A stretch of 64,000 nucleotides of DNA from Asterias amurensis. Lineage: Eukaryota; Echinodermata; Asteroidea; Forcipulatida; Asteriidae. The position numbers and the translations under genes were made by a program. Within the stretch, counting starts at the first letter, position 1; every line of letters begins with the position of its first letter. Location of the stretch: contig NC_092666.1 of assembly GCF_032118995.1 (NCBI RefSeq), positions 14,520,501-14,584,500 on the forward strand, read 5' to 3'. Positions 21,219-31,803 of this stretch are shown piece after piece. The notes under the pieces are model-generated. The model was given only the letters and a program-made list of their open reading frames with translations, made no database searches and had not been told where the DNA came from.

Positions 21219-23015
21219 CTATGTTTTTGACGCTGGTTGTTTCTTTTCCTGTTCTGTTCCCTTTTCTTGTAATTTCTTTTGTTGTTCTGCTCCATTTGCT
21301 TGTTGTTTCTTTTGTTGTTCTAATCCATTTGCTTGTTGTTTCTTTTGTTGTTCTATTCCATTTGCTTGTTGTTTCTTTTGTTGTTCTATTCCATTTGCTT
21401 GTTGTTTCTTTTGTTGTTCTGTTCCATTTGCTTGTTGTTTCTTTTGTTGTTCTGTTCCATTTGCTTGTTGTTTCTTTTGTTGTTCTGTTCCATTTGCTTG
21501 TTGTTTCTTTTGTTGTTCTGTTCCATTTGCTTGTTGTTTCTTTTGTTGTTCTATTCCATTTGCTTGTTGTTTCTTTTGTTGTTCTATTCCATTTTCTTGT
21601 TTCTTTTGTTGCTCTTTTCCTTTTTCTGGAACAGTCTTCTTGGGTTTTATCAGTTTTTGTTGGTGTATCTTTTGTCGATCGTTTCCCAGTTTTGCCTTTT
21701 CGACAATCTGCATCATGGCAACCATAGAATCGTCCCGTACGTTTAACTTCGGAAGTTTGAAGTGTCGAGTTCGTGGATTATCGGCTCTGTAATGAACCAA
21801 TCGGAGCTCCGTATACGGGTCAGCTGATATGACGTCACCGCCTAGTTTAACGCTGTGTATTTTGAAATAGTGCACGTTGATTGGTCGCAGGATGTTTTTG
21901 TCGTGACCCGTGTTTTGGAGGGTTGGTTTTCTGTTGCGAAATCGATTGCGCGTAAATATGGTGGTATCATCAGCGCTGATCAACTTTCGGTGTCCAAAGA
22001 ACCAGTTCTGGATTCGCATTGACGCGACGTTGTCGTAAATAGAACCTTTTAGGTAATCAGTGATCTTCGGGCGCTTGGCGTCCATTGGTTGAACGTACTC
22101 GTCGACGTCAATCTTCATCATCCAATCAACGTCGTGCTTGTGTCTCCAGATGCAGTCGTTTTCATGGGCTATCTGAACCTCAAGATAAGTCTTATTACGT
22201 GAAACAGTGTGAGCCCAAGGTATGACCGTGACAAAACCATCATCAATGTACTTTCTGAGGGCAACTTGCAAGGTAGACTTGCCTTTCAGTTCGTTGTCGT
22301 AAATATAGGCGTGCTCAACACCGAAGTACTTGTGGAAGTCTAACCAGTTTGTGATGAATTTGTCGACATTTTTTACCATTGTGCACATGGCAAGAAAATA
22401 CTTCTCCGTTGGCGCGGAGTTGGATGGGCACACTTTGATATCTTTGTACGTCTGATTACCAGGAAGCCTCGTGAAATTCATGGTGAAGCTGATTCTCAAT
22501 CGGTACGGATCCGGTAATGGGCACGTCAGCACAACAACATACTGCGGGAAATGGCCGAAACTCCTACGGTCTTCAAGTGATTGCGTGGTGTAGCTAAACT
22601 GCCCATCTGGGAATTCGCATCTGAACTTGGTCTTACTCCAAGGGTCTTTCAAGAATTTCAGTCCGACGAATACAACCTGCCCAATTTCAGGCTCAGAAAA
22701 CACAGAATGAATGTCGGGTAAGTTGTCGCCATGGAGCTTGTCATGGAAATAACACGGACCCTCTAGCGTCACTTTTGAGTGCAGTTGAACGGTTGTGTTG
22801 CTGGTGTTTAGTAGCGATCTACTACCTTTAATATGTTCAGGTTCCTCGTGACGTAGTGTTGGTCTCACTGTAGGAAATACTGTCTCTCTTTTGGTAGTCT
22901 TCACCATATCGTCATGGAACAATAGGATGTATGTGGTCACCAGTGAAAAGACGACTACCAGCAGGAATCCTCGGCAAGTTGACCTCATTTTGGTGCGTAT
23001 TCTGCGCAGAACCAC
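21219..23015 (-). CDS. glycosyltransferase family 92 protein with Q/K-rich repeat tail
   Basis: A 598-residue protein encoded in one coding exon. Residues 1-15 are basic and cytosolic, 16-33 are a membrane anchor, and the rest should be Golgi-lumenal (type II topology). The GT92 (former DUF23) domain runs from about 85 to 440: FPQYVVVLTCPLP, YFLAMCTMVKN, NWLDFHKYFGVEHAYIYDN, CIWRHKHDVDWMM, KIDVDEY at 301-307 (a DxD-like metal/nucleotide-sugar site) and PTLQNTGHDKNILRPINVHY. The best-studied family member is C. elegans GALT-1, a galactosyltransferase; donor and acceptor here are unknown. From about 460 to the end the protein is a Q/K tail of 11-residue repeats, which the paralogue at 31804 lacks. 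A splice acceptor (CATTTCAG on the minus strand, exon resuming at 23106) suggests a spliced 5' UTR. There are several potential N-glycosylation sites, for example NTSNTT and NQT. Confidence 0.88.
   Translation of the reverse strand: MVLRRIRTKMRSTCRGFLLVVVFSLVTTYILLFHDDMVKTTKRETVFPTVRPTLRHEEPEHIKGSRSLLNTSNTTVQLHSKVTLEGPCYFHDKLHGDNLPDIHSVFSEPEIGQVVFVGLKFLKDPWSKTKFRCEFPDGQFSYTTQSLEDRRSFGHFPQYVVVLTCPLPDPYRLRISFTMNFTRLPGNQTYKDIKVCPSNSAPTEKYFLAMCTMVKNVDKFITNWLDFHKYFGVEHAYIYDNELKGKSTLQVALRKYIDDGFVTVIPWAHTVSRNKTYLEVQIAHENDCIWRHKHDVDWMMKIDVDEYVQPMDAKRPKITDYLKGSIYDNVASMRIQNWFFGHRKLISADDTTIFTRNRFRNRKPTLQNTGHDKNILRPINVHYFKIHSVKLGGDVISADPYTELRLVHYRADNPRTRHFKLPKLNVRDDSMVAMMQIVEKAKLGNDRQKIHQQKLIKPKKTVPEKGKEQQKKQENGIEQQKKQQANGIEQQKKQQANGTEQQKKQQANGTEQQKKQQANGTEQQKKQQANGTEQQKKQQANGIEQQKKQQANGIEQQKKQQANGLEQQKKQQANGAEQQKKLQEKGTEQEKKQPASKT
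21225..21635 (-). repeat. 33-bp coding tandem repeat (11-residue units)
   Basis: About ten near-identical 33-bp units plus degenerate edges encode EQQKKQQANG with a variable residue (I, T, L or A) at the unit joint. The repeat makes both strands open in several frames, so antisense open frames here are artefacts. The low divergence points to recent expansion or homogenisation. Confidence 0.93.
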
Positions 23016-23106
23016 GTTTCTTCTAAAGTGTAGATGGTGATGTGAGAGCCGAATGGAAGCAATGCCTCTTAAATCTCACACCAACTACTCGTTCAGCTTG
23101 TCAGCC
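23016..23106 (-). other. 5' UTR part of the GT92 gene with splice acceptor
   Basis: On the minus strand a pyrimidine-rich run followed by CATTTCAG precedes GGCTGAC at 23106, and no ATG intervenes before the CDS start at 23015. This is what a 3' splice site of a 5' UTR intron looks like. The upstream exon is not certain; a candidate is 26096-26324. Confidence 0.5.
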
Positions 23107-23107
23107 C

Positions 23108-23635
23108 TGAAATGAAAAAAAAAGCGTTGGAATTTTTTTTGAATTTGAACATTATAAAAAAAGGTGGCTTGACATAAATTGATCAGAGGATTAAATTTCA
23201 ATAGTCACTCAATAATGTTCCCTTTACTGTAAAAAGCTGCGAGGTTTCTAAGTATTGTTCGTGTATTTTGAATATTTAGCATTTTCACTGTAGGTCCTAT
23301 GCTATGGAAGTATAGTTTGTGGGGTGCTCAAGACTAAATCTCATATTGACCGCGCTCGTTGAAGCAATGTGTACACGATTTGTTGACATTTACCGTCCGA
23401 ATAAAATGCTGTGCAATATCACCACTCAGTCACTGTTTGCACTCGTGTACAGATTTATGTTCTACATTATTATACAGAGCATTTTCAAAAACCATAGTTT
23501 GCGCTTGGGTTCTGGCTTCAGGCTCCGTCCGTCAGTTTGAATGAATTCCCGTACTCAAAGCACACGTTTTCAAAGTAGCTGACGCAGCCCAAGCCAGAGC
23601 CTAATGAGCCAAAACGTGGTTTCCTAGAGGACCAT
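23108..23635. other. spacer with an inverted-repeat remnant
   Basis: GGGTTCTGGCTTCAGGCTCC (about 23503) and AGCCAGAGCCTAATGAGCC (about 23593) form an imperfect inverted pair like the GGCCCTTTTCGAA element at 56568. No gene seen. Confidence 0.4.
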
Positions 23636-23939
23636 TACACTGCAAAAGTGGGGTGTTAAATTGATTCTTCTTAAAGGGATAAATAATGGTGTTATTTATC
23701 CCCATTACCATATCGTTTGTTTGCTGTGTTTTAATTTCTTAGGTTTTGTTAATACTTAATTACTTTAAGTGTTTTTAGCCTTTGCTTATTTAATTGTTTC
23801 TCTGTGAAGCGCCTTGAGTGTCTTTGAGGCGGACTTTGGCGCTATATAAGTTGTCGTTATTAGTATTATTATATTAACACGGTGTCGGTGTTGTCACATA
23901 CCAAGTGAATCAATTTAACACCTCAGTTTTTGCAGTGTA
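23636..23939. mobile_element. palindromic element (TACACTGCAAAA ends) with a SINE tail inside
   Basis: Ends TACACTGCAAAAGTGGGGTG and CACCTCAGTTTTTGCAGTGTA are inverted. Inside, 23805-23875 (GCGCCTTGAGTGTCTTTGAG, then GCTATATAAG and (TTA)n) is a SINE/LINE-type 3' tail that inserted later. Confidence 0.65.
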
Positions 23940-24349
23940 TAATGCAGTGTTCACATTGTTATCTGTGACATAAGTATTCGAACAAATTACATAATGTCGG
24001 ATACCTTTTGTAGATAACGTTTGTGGCCTTTACACGTATCCATACTCACTCTAAATAGAGATGTGTAATATAAATACTTGTAGAAGTTACAGCATTATTG
24101 TCGCCAAGTTTTTTTTTAGAAAAAAGTGAATCACAGAGAAATGTTTTCAGAGAGTCGCGTAAATCCGGGATTTAAACTTTCCGTATGGCGCTACCACTTT
24201 TTTACCTAGTTTTACCAAAAGGGATATCTCATTGAGGTAAATTAGATACTATATTATTATTTCATATCGAATGAAAAAGTGGTGCCGCCATACGGAAACA
24301 TTTCCTAAATCTGTTGTATGCTAAAAGAAAATCGTCTCACCGAGACGAC

Positions 24350-24490
24350 GTTATTTTCATGACATTGTTTTATTCATTTCCCCCAAAAAAAGACAGCACC
24401 TCAGCAAGTAATATTTCAAGGGAAACTTTCTACCATCATTATCTTTAAACCGTGTATCTGTAGATGTATGTATAAAATATATCCAAACCT
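24350..24490. mobile_element. TTAA-C half element
   Basis: CATGACATTGTTTTATTCAT and CTTTCTACCATCATTATCTT match one arm of TTAA-C. The other arm is missing. 23940-24349 and 24491-25340 show no other feature. Confidence 0.55.
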
Positions 24491-25340
24491 TTTTAAGATA
24501 ATGGGTTGACAGATAGTTTTGCAGTGAACTAGCAAATGTACCAAAAGTAATAACGAGAGAACTATAATCTTAACAAAGAGAAAATGCTTAGCACCTTTGA
24601 GCTGTATAATAGCAGGCCATATTACTGAATATGTGTCTTCGATCTTTGCTAACCAACAAGAAATGCATAGCGGGGCATATACAATCACAACAATGATCAA
24701 TTTGTTCAAGGTTTTGTTCGTAGCAAATATTTATGCTGAGCAATTATGTGTGTGCTTATCAGCTTTGTGAAGGAACTGGTGTTAGAAATGGGCACATAAT
24801 CGCGCCTCGTGCTGCACTGGCACACTTCATGATGACAGTGCCACTTTGTCAGTTCTGGCAAACCTGCGGTTGTCTGTAAGATTTGTTCGCGGTCTTTTGA
24901 ATCTGTTTTGGGTATTGTCTGCTCATTTACTTTTCAGTGTCCGGGCAGGTTATTTGTTTGGCTGTTTCTTTGGTGGGCACACCTTCTTGTTCTTTAAAAC
25001 ATTTCGTATTGCCTTTACGCTTTGCATTCTTATTGGCGGGGTTTCTTTTAAAGTTGAATATTTTTGAAGTTTCTTAATGGATACATGTTTGCCAAATAAC
25101 AAATAATACAAACTTTCTTCCTTCCTCCATGGTATGACATCACACAATTTGGAAATGTTTATTCTTTGGGTGGTGGGGTTGGGTATAGAGATTGTTGTCC
25201 CTTGGTAAGTGAGTGAAAAGGTGGTGGCAGGATTCGGACATATTTTCCAAAAGTGTGAGTCATAAATAAGTGAGAATAATGTTCCTTCGAAGTTAACTCT
25301 TTTTCCGAAAAAGTATCGAACTCATTACAGGGGACTTTAA

Positions 25341-25545
25341 AGGGTTTGGGTACTTGTACTTTTTGTAGGACACAAAACACAATGTCCACACAGATTTACA
25401 TTAAACTTACACGATTTGAAGATAATGATGTTAGAAAGCTTCCCCTAAAAAATTATTTGCTGGGGTGCTAGGTTTTTTTTTTGAGAAGTAAAACAATGTC
25501 ACGAAAATGATGTTCGTCTAAGGAGACGAATATTATTTTAGCACT
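25341..25545. mobile_element. TTAA-C half element
   Basis: Left TTAA 25337-25340, then AGGGTTTGGGTACTTGTAC and ACGATTTGAAGATAATGATG; cut off after the internal hairpin GTCTAAGGAGACGAA. Confidence 0.6.
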
Positions 25546-25562
25546 TACAACGTATTTACCAG

Positions 25563-25691
25563 GTGTGGATTTCACAAAGAGTTTAAGACTAGTCTTAACT
25601 CGACTTTAGGACGAATTACTCGTCCTAACTTAGGACTATCCATACTTTTTGAACATCTCCTAAGGACTAGTCCGAAGTGAAAGTCCACCCC
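25563..25691. mobile_element. family P MITE
   Basis: GTGGATTTCACAAAGAGTTT at the left and GAAAGTCCACCCC at the right, with TTAGGACGAATTACTCGTCC inside. Related copies: 39875-39975, 41038-41203, 61977-62141. 25692-26095 holds nothing else I recognise. Confidence 0.6.
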
Positions 25692-26095
25692 AGTACTGGT
25701 ATTTACGCAACTCTGCTGAAAACATTGCTCTTTGATTTGCTCTTTGATTTGTTGTTCTAAAAAATGTAAGGACTAATGAAGCTGAAATTTCTACAGGTAA
25801 ATTATATTACATACACCTTCATTCACAGTGAATAGGGATTCATGTCATGTCCAAAATCTTGATATACAAAAGGTATCAAAACCCTGTCAAAGTCGGGGTG
25901 TATAGGCAATTGCCACATGAAGGGAAAAAATATTGCTCAACAATATTTCAGATCACTTGCCCTTATGGTTGAACTGACCATCTGACTGCCGATCCTTTGT
26001 TCATTTTCACCGGACATGACAAAAATACAGAGGAGTTTATGTTGTACCTTGCCAGAAACTGATCACTTTCTATTTAACAAATAATGTCACTTACA

Positions 26096-26324
26096 TGATT
26101 GTAGCTCTTGATCACCGGTGAGAACAATTCGGGCGTATCATCAGCAACGAAGCTACAACCGTAAACCAGCCCCAAACGACGGTAGCGTCCACCGACCCAG
26201 CCCCGGTATGTTCCAACTGAGCCCCGGTGTGTGAGTCCCCGGTCCACGGTGCGAAGCCGCTCTGCACCGAGAAAATAGGAGTGTGACAACGCAGTGTTTT
26301 GTAATACTGTTCACTAGCCACCAT
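26096..26324 (-). other. candidate non-coding first exon of the GT92 gene
   Basis: The minus strand shows a consensus donor, AATCAT followed by GTAAGTGAC, at 26095/26094. Upstream is a non-repetitive stretch of balanced composition. It could be the 5' UTR exon that splices to 23106. No protein family is recognised in it. The assignment rests on the donor and position only. Confidence 0.3.
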
Positions 26325-26569
26325 CGTGCTTACTCAGTCATGCATGCTATCCAGTGCTGGTATGTTAAACACGTAGTCTACAGCTGTTCCGATTATAGAC
26401 TTATCTACAAAAATATATTTGCACATTGGCAGTGAATCACGTCACAAATTGAGTTTACGGATTTACGCAATACAAAGTGTTTGCTAAAGACGAATGAAAG
26501 GTGTGGGTGATTATTTTGTCAGTTTTGTCAGACGATACGGCTAATAATTGTTTGTTTTTGACCCTTACA

Positions 26570-27752
26570 CAAGGGCGTCGATGGGGGGGAGGGAGCAGGG
26601 GGACATGCCCCCTCACTTGAAGGGACAGGACAGCATATCAGATGTCCCCTCACTTTTTGATTGACTGGTTAGAAATGTGCAACACAGTGTAACATGACTC
26701 ATCATTTTCTTGATTTCATATTTTTATTACAAGAAGAATAGCGAAAAAATTGTGAAATGTTTTCCTTTTTTCCGTTTTTTTCCCCCGATGGACCTCGCAC
26801 AGAATGGAATTTGGGTCTATTTCCGTTTCTATAATACAGACAATAGACAACAAGTTTCGTCCGAGACTTTACCGCCAAAATCCCTCTTGCATGCCTTGTT
26901 AGCATTTAAGATAACAATCGCACAAGGCACACAATGTGGTAACATCCATTCAAAGAAAATAAATAGGAGTAGTTTATACCATGACAGAGTGGTGACATTC
27001 AAAACGAAAATTTTGCAGTTAGTGGGGTACGCTATTTTGAGATTTGGGATGTTATTGTAAGAATTATAGTCAAACAAAAAATAGGGAACAAGTGTAAAAT
27101 AGAAATTAAATATAAAAGTAATGGTACGGGGTGCAAACTTACTCGCCCGTCTCCCCTACTTTTAAAGTCACCTGGAAATAGATTTTTTTCTTTCAAACAT
27201 AAGAGTATATGCTTACGAACAATAAAACAATTTTTTTAGTAATTGTTTGTCACGATTTATATGTTGAAAAAATATACAAAGTTGTTTGGGGGCTGACTCC
27301 GCCTACCCCTTTTGTGACGTCAATCGAGGCAGACTTTGCCTGCAATGCGTATAGTAAACACACGTGCAAAGTACATGTACGTCCAAGTCGTGAGTTGGTA
27401 CGTTTCAAAAAGTGTTTTTCTGCATTCAGCAGCAATACACCTGGTCGCAAAAAAACAAAAAAATCTTTTTTTGACACGTACAAACTCACGACTTGGTCCG
27501 TACATGTACTTTGCAATTGTGTTTACTCGACGCATTACAGGCAAATTCTGCCTTTATTGACGTCACGAACAGCGCCCTCTCGGGTCGGGTCTACTCTTAA
27601 ACTTGTAAATAACATAAGAACTGATTTTTTAAAACCTTAGTTAACTGTTTATTCACATTCCACTCATCAAAACACATATATTAGTGACAAAAGCTTTATT
27701 TTGAAAAAATACCACTTCCAGGTGACTTTAAGTATAGCGATCGACGCCCTTG
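26570..27752. mobile_element. hAT-like element with perfect 8-bp duplication
   Basis: CCCTTACA at 26562-26569 and again at 27753-27760 flanks ends CAAGGGCGTCGAT and ATCGACGCCCTTG, which are exact inverted repeats. An 8-bp duplication with a CA-GGGCG terminus is the hAT pattern. No transposase frame is visible. A TTAA-D element is nested at 27166-27727, only 25 bp from the right end, so the original insertion was about 0.6 kb. Confidence 0.82.
27166..27727. mobile_element. TTAA-D foldback element nested in the hAT-like element
   Basis: Ends AGTCACCTGGAAATAG and CCACTTCCAGGTGACT between TTAA 27162-27165 and 27728-27731. The arms are long: GCAAAGTACATGTACGTCCA and TGGTCCGTACATGTACTTTG at 27366 and 27496 pair, and TGACGTCA lies on both arms. 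Non-coding. Confidence 0.78.
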
Positions 27753-27872
27753 CCCTTACACACATCACGACGTGTGTCTTCATTGTGTCCTTGGAATCTT
27801 CGGAATTCTTAGAGGTTTTCTCAGGTTGCCTTTGTACAAGAGGAGAGTAGTGGGTAAAAGAATTGAAACTAT

Positions 27873-28149
27873 GGGTGCGGTTCGATTAGCTTCCCCGGGT
27901 CTACCCCGGTCTGCCCTCGGTGCGTTCGAACAGCTTTGACGTCATTCCATGAGGCTCACCCGGGTCAGCCCCCAGTGCCCTGCTTGTGGAGTGGGTCACT
28001 TTGGGTGACGGAACGGGTCACTTAGGGGTGACCGAGGTGCATGACGTCACAATAGAGGGCGCGTGATCGTTCGATTAGCTCTTGTCAGGGACTCAGCCGA
28101 GTGAGCGCCGCGGGGTCGACACATGGCAAACTATAAATCGAACGCACCC
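27873..28149. mobile_element. family Q MITE
   Basis: Ends GGGTGCGGTTCGATTAGC and ATCGAACGCACCC; GC-rich interior with CCCGGGTCTACCCCGGTC. A second copy is at 46872-47097 in PSMC4 intron 8, in opposite orientation. Confidence 0.72.
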
Positions 28150-29880
28150 AGTATAGCCATCTTTACCCACGCGATAAAGAGAGGCACTGGTCTCGTAAAC
28201 CCAATGGTTTCATTGGATAGACAAAGGTTAGTGACGCACATAACTGCCAGACCAACACAGAGTATTATGCTATGCAAGGTCGTCAAAGGTACAACTGTCA
28301 GGAACCAGCAGATCCCATGGCCGGTATCTTGCTCAATTCATGCGACATTGAGTTCAAACTACGTAATCCGCACTGGCAGAATGTTAAGGGCAGGGCCATA
28401 GCAGCTCAAAAACTAGACTGGTCCCCTGTCTGGTCCCCTGTCCTTATCCGTCAGGATCTTGACGTAGGCTAGAGACCAATCTCTGGAGTTATATTCACGA
28501 GCCTCGAAGTGTGACGTCAGAAACCACAAACTCACAAACCAACCTTTGATCAGACCAAGCTTTAAGAAGTAAAACTTGTCGATAGAGGGCTTTGACGCCC
28601 ACGTGTTACAGAAAATTACTTGTTTCTAAAGGAAAGGACTGGGTGAAATCCGAGTCCTAGCAACACCGATATGGCATGAGATTCTGGTCCCCCCCCCCTC
28701 CTCCCCCACACTACGGCAAACTGTGTACAAACTTCTTCTCATAGCGCCCTCTTTGTATCAACCTTTTCCAGCCCATAATTTGTTCCACACATTGGGGACA
28801 AAATCTCGGGCACCGGCAACCCCCATGTTGTGCTGTTTTTGTAGCATGAGGAATCTGTGATTCATAATGCGCTTTATAAAATGATGTTTGTTATTATTAT
28901 TGGGGAACACAACTATAACACCTGGCATAGTTAGGACATGGCGTCTATCTTGGCAGCTTGATCTTTTCTTCTTCTTTTTTTTTTTTTTTTACAGACGGTT
29001 TTCAAAGATTCATTGTGGTGTATTTTCAGGTGACGATTCCGCATTTTGGGCTAATAACATTGACTTGAACCAAGTCCTTGAATATCATGCTGTCCGGATA
29101 TATATACTAAACATAAACTGATGAAAGGAATGTGCAGGTATCAGGGGTCAAAGTCCACATTGGGGTGTTTGCGACTGCCAAAATGGTGAATCGTAAACTT
29201 TACATAGTGCATAGTAACTTTACAATAGTCGGTTGCTAGGTTTACTAAACGCGCCCTTCCCCATTCCAAAAGGTGGTTTACCGGTACTTCAACTCTTGAA
29301 ATTTACTTTTTGGGTACGGCTATAAATAGCTGACTGAATACGGCTGGGTTTTTATACAGCGGCGGTCTTTTTTCGGAGTGAATAATTCGACTGCCTTGAG
29401 CAAGGCTAACCAGTCCTGACGTCATAGGGAACACAGTGTCAGGTACAACATGTTTGTATATTTTATAGTGGTTTGGGTATTGTGTGGGGCGTGACATGGT
29501 TGTATACAGTGCTATTCATTTGGTAGTGTTGGCACATTATGATTATTGTGTGATCGTTCGAAGGCCGAGTTTGAACTGTGTGATGTCAAAGCTCGTAGTT
29601 CCTGATCAGCTGTACAGTTGCCATGATGTACTTTGAGTTTTGTTGAATGCGGGATTCTTCTACTTGCTACCAATCAAGGCTTGACATTATTTACCGAAAT
29701 TAGTCGACACGCTGACATTATGATGGTGTTCACCCTGGTTTCATCATCGACTACCTGTCGGTCACCACACAAAGCCGATTGTCGCTACAATGAGTGAATA
29801 CTGTGTATGGCATCGTCTTCGACCACTGTCGAACATCTTCCGCATTGTATGACTGTCGACAGTTCGACACTTCTCTTGAC
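28150..29880. other. gene-free stretch
   Basis: 28855-28915 resembles a SINE 3' tail (GCGCTTTATAAAATGATG then TTATTATTATT). A poly-C run at 28689 and poly-T at 28975 are simple sequence. No gene is supported. Confidence 0.4.
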
Positions 29881-30230
29881 TTTGGTTACAATGTCACCAC
29901 CATGAGTGTTGTTTGGAATAACCAATACTGCATTTTGAATGTCATACTTCGCTGAAATGAAACATTCTCGTGAAAGTGACTCTTCGGTACACATCTGTCT
30001 TCATTACACATCAAAAATACCTTACTGTTTTAAGGCAACCGGATAAGCAAGACTGTCGAACTTTGAATGTCATAATTTGCTGGGAGGATATAATCTCGGG
30101 ACTCTCTGGTGGGACCCTCTGGTACGCATCTGTCGACAGTTCGATACATCTGTCTTCATTACCGTCAACTCAAACAATTTCCTGTTTTGAATGGAACCAA
30201 ATAAGCAGGAATGTCACACTCTGAAGTTTG
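29880..30230. repeat. imperfect direct duplication of unknown nature
   Basis: GGTACACATCTGTCTTCATT (29980) and GGTACGCATCTGTCGACAGT then CATCTGTCTTCATTACCGTC (30120-30170), followed in both by a CTGTTTT...ATAAGCA...TGTCGAAC/TGTCACAC block, show a duplicated segment of about 160 bp. Not coding as far as I can tell. Confidence 0.5.
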
Positions 30231-30848
30231 TCTTGTTGGTGCATCTTTTGAAACGGACTCTGCTAGTATTTAAACTTGAATCAAAACCGGATCCAAATCA
30301 ATTGGACGTGAACAGCTTTGTGTACCGGTATTTTCTTGGAATTCGCAGGTCGAGTTGGTACTGACAACACTCACCATAATTTTGGAATTATGCTGGTTAA
30401 AGTATACATGATTGTTAGAGCTGACAAGGTTGTCGCATACAGTGTTCATAACTCGTGTGATCAACCATTCATAAAATAGCAACCTGTAGCAACCTGTGAA
30501 TATTTGGGCTGAATCTGTTGTGTGAGTCAGGAGCAAGTAGTGCAAAACCACGCACAATCTCCAACTTATTTTTCTCAACCGAAACCAGCTGTTTGTGTAG
30601 GTTTTCAGAAACAGTTTTTCCGAACATGACTTCGTTTAAGAGGGGAAACATTTCACATAACAAAATGGCTCTGGTTTGCACTTCATAATCAGTCAGTTTA
30701 GATTAAACTTAAACAAAGAATTTTGTTTAATCCTTATACCAATCCCGTAAAATACCTCTTATTTGTAATCAGCGTGGGTACAATCATATGTAGATCAAAC
30801 AACCAATCGATCTGGCTGATGATGCTTTGTGTTGCCTCATTGTTTTAA

Positions 30849-31211
30849 AGGCAATGGACGCTATTGGTAATCATCAAAATAATTATTGTTATACAAAACT
30901 TACTTGGTAACGAGCAATGTAGAGCTGTTGATAGTATAGACCATTGTGAGAAACGGCTCCCTCTGAAGTAACGTAGTTTTTGAAACAAAAGTAATTTCTC
31001 ACTCAAAATAATCAAATATTTCAGGCCTGAAGCCATTTGAATCTGTAGGCACACACGTTTATGCAACAAGGGTGTTTTTCTTTCCCTTTATCTCTCAACT
31101 TCGGTGACCAACTGAGTCCAAATTTTCACAGGTTTGTTATTTTATGCATATGTTTGGATACAACAAGTGAGAATACTAGTCTTTGACAATTACCAAAGGT
31201 ATCCAGTGCCT
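30849..31211. mobile_element. TTAA-A MITE
   Basis: TTAA 30845-30848 and 31212-31215, ends AGGCAATGGACGCTATTGG and complement. It is 590 bp upstream of the GT92 start. 30231-30844 and 31216-31800 show no other clear feature. Confidence 0.8.
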
Positions 31212-31803
31212 TTAAAAGTATAGCTACTTAGTATTCCACCCTTGCGGTCACCAGAGGAAACAGCTCAAGGGAAGAGTTCCTACCGGATATACCCCAATCA
31301 GATCAACCATTGTGGGCAAAACACGACACTGATAAAAGTTTCCGATTGTCATATCTTTATTAGACTATTATCACCGTCAGTTTTATGGTTTTATCTATTG
31401 ACATTTTAGAGTGGTGGCAACATTATAGCAACACTCAACATCACCCCTATTGCATCTTACATGGTGTACTCTCCTAAAAGCATTGCTGCTGTGCTGGAGA
31501 GGGTGCTGGGTTGCAATCCAATATTGTGCTCTGTGCTTGTTCTGTCAAGATTGTTCTTATAAGAAGGTGACACTGTAATTTATACTGAGAGAGGTTTGAA
31601 TTCCATCCTTCTTATAGCTGGCAGTGCTTCTCTCTGGAACCCTTGCAGATGTGTTGCAGTGATTGAAGCCAATGGTAGCCCGTTCAAACCCCACCCCGAG
31701 TCAAGCAATAATATCGTTTTGAAAAATTAATGCGTCAGACATTTAACATGTTGGTCTAGTGTCTTTATGATTCCATAGCAGAAAATAGAGAGAAGCTTCA
31801 AAG

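Noticed and set aside
21112-21792. Long plus-strand open frames rich in F, C or L (up to 226 codons)
   Set aside because: They are the antisense of the 33-bp coding repeat; a 33-bp unit without stops keeps several frames open. The minus strand has the recognised GT92 domain.
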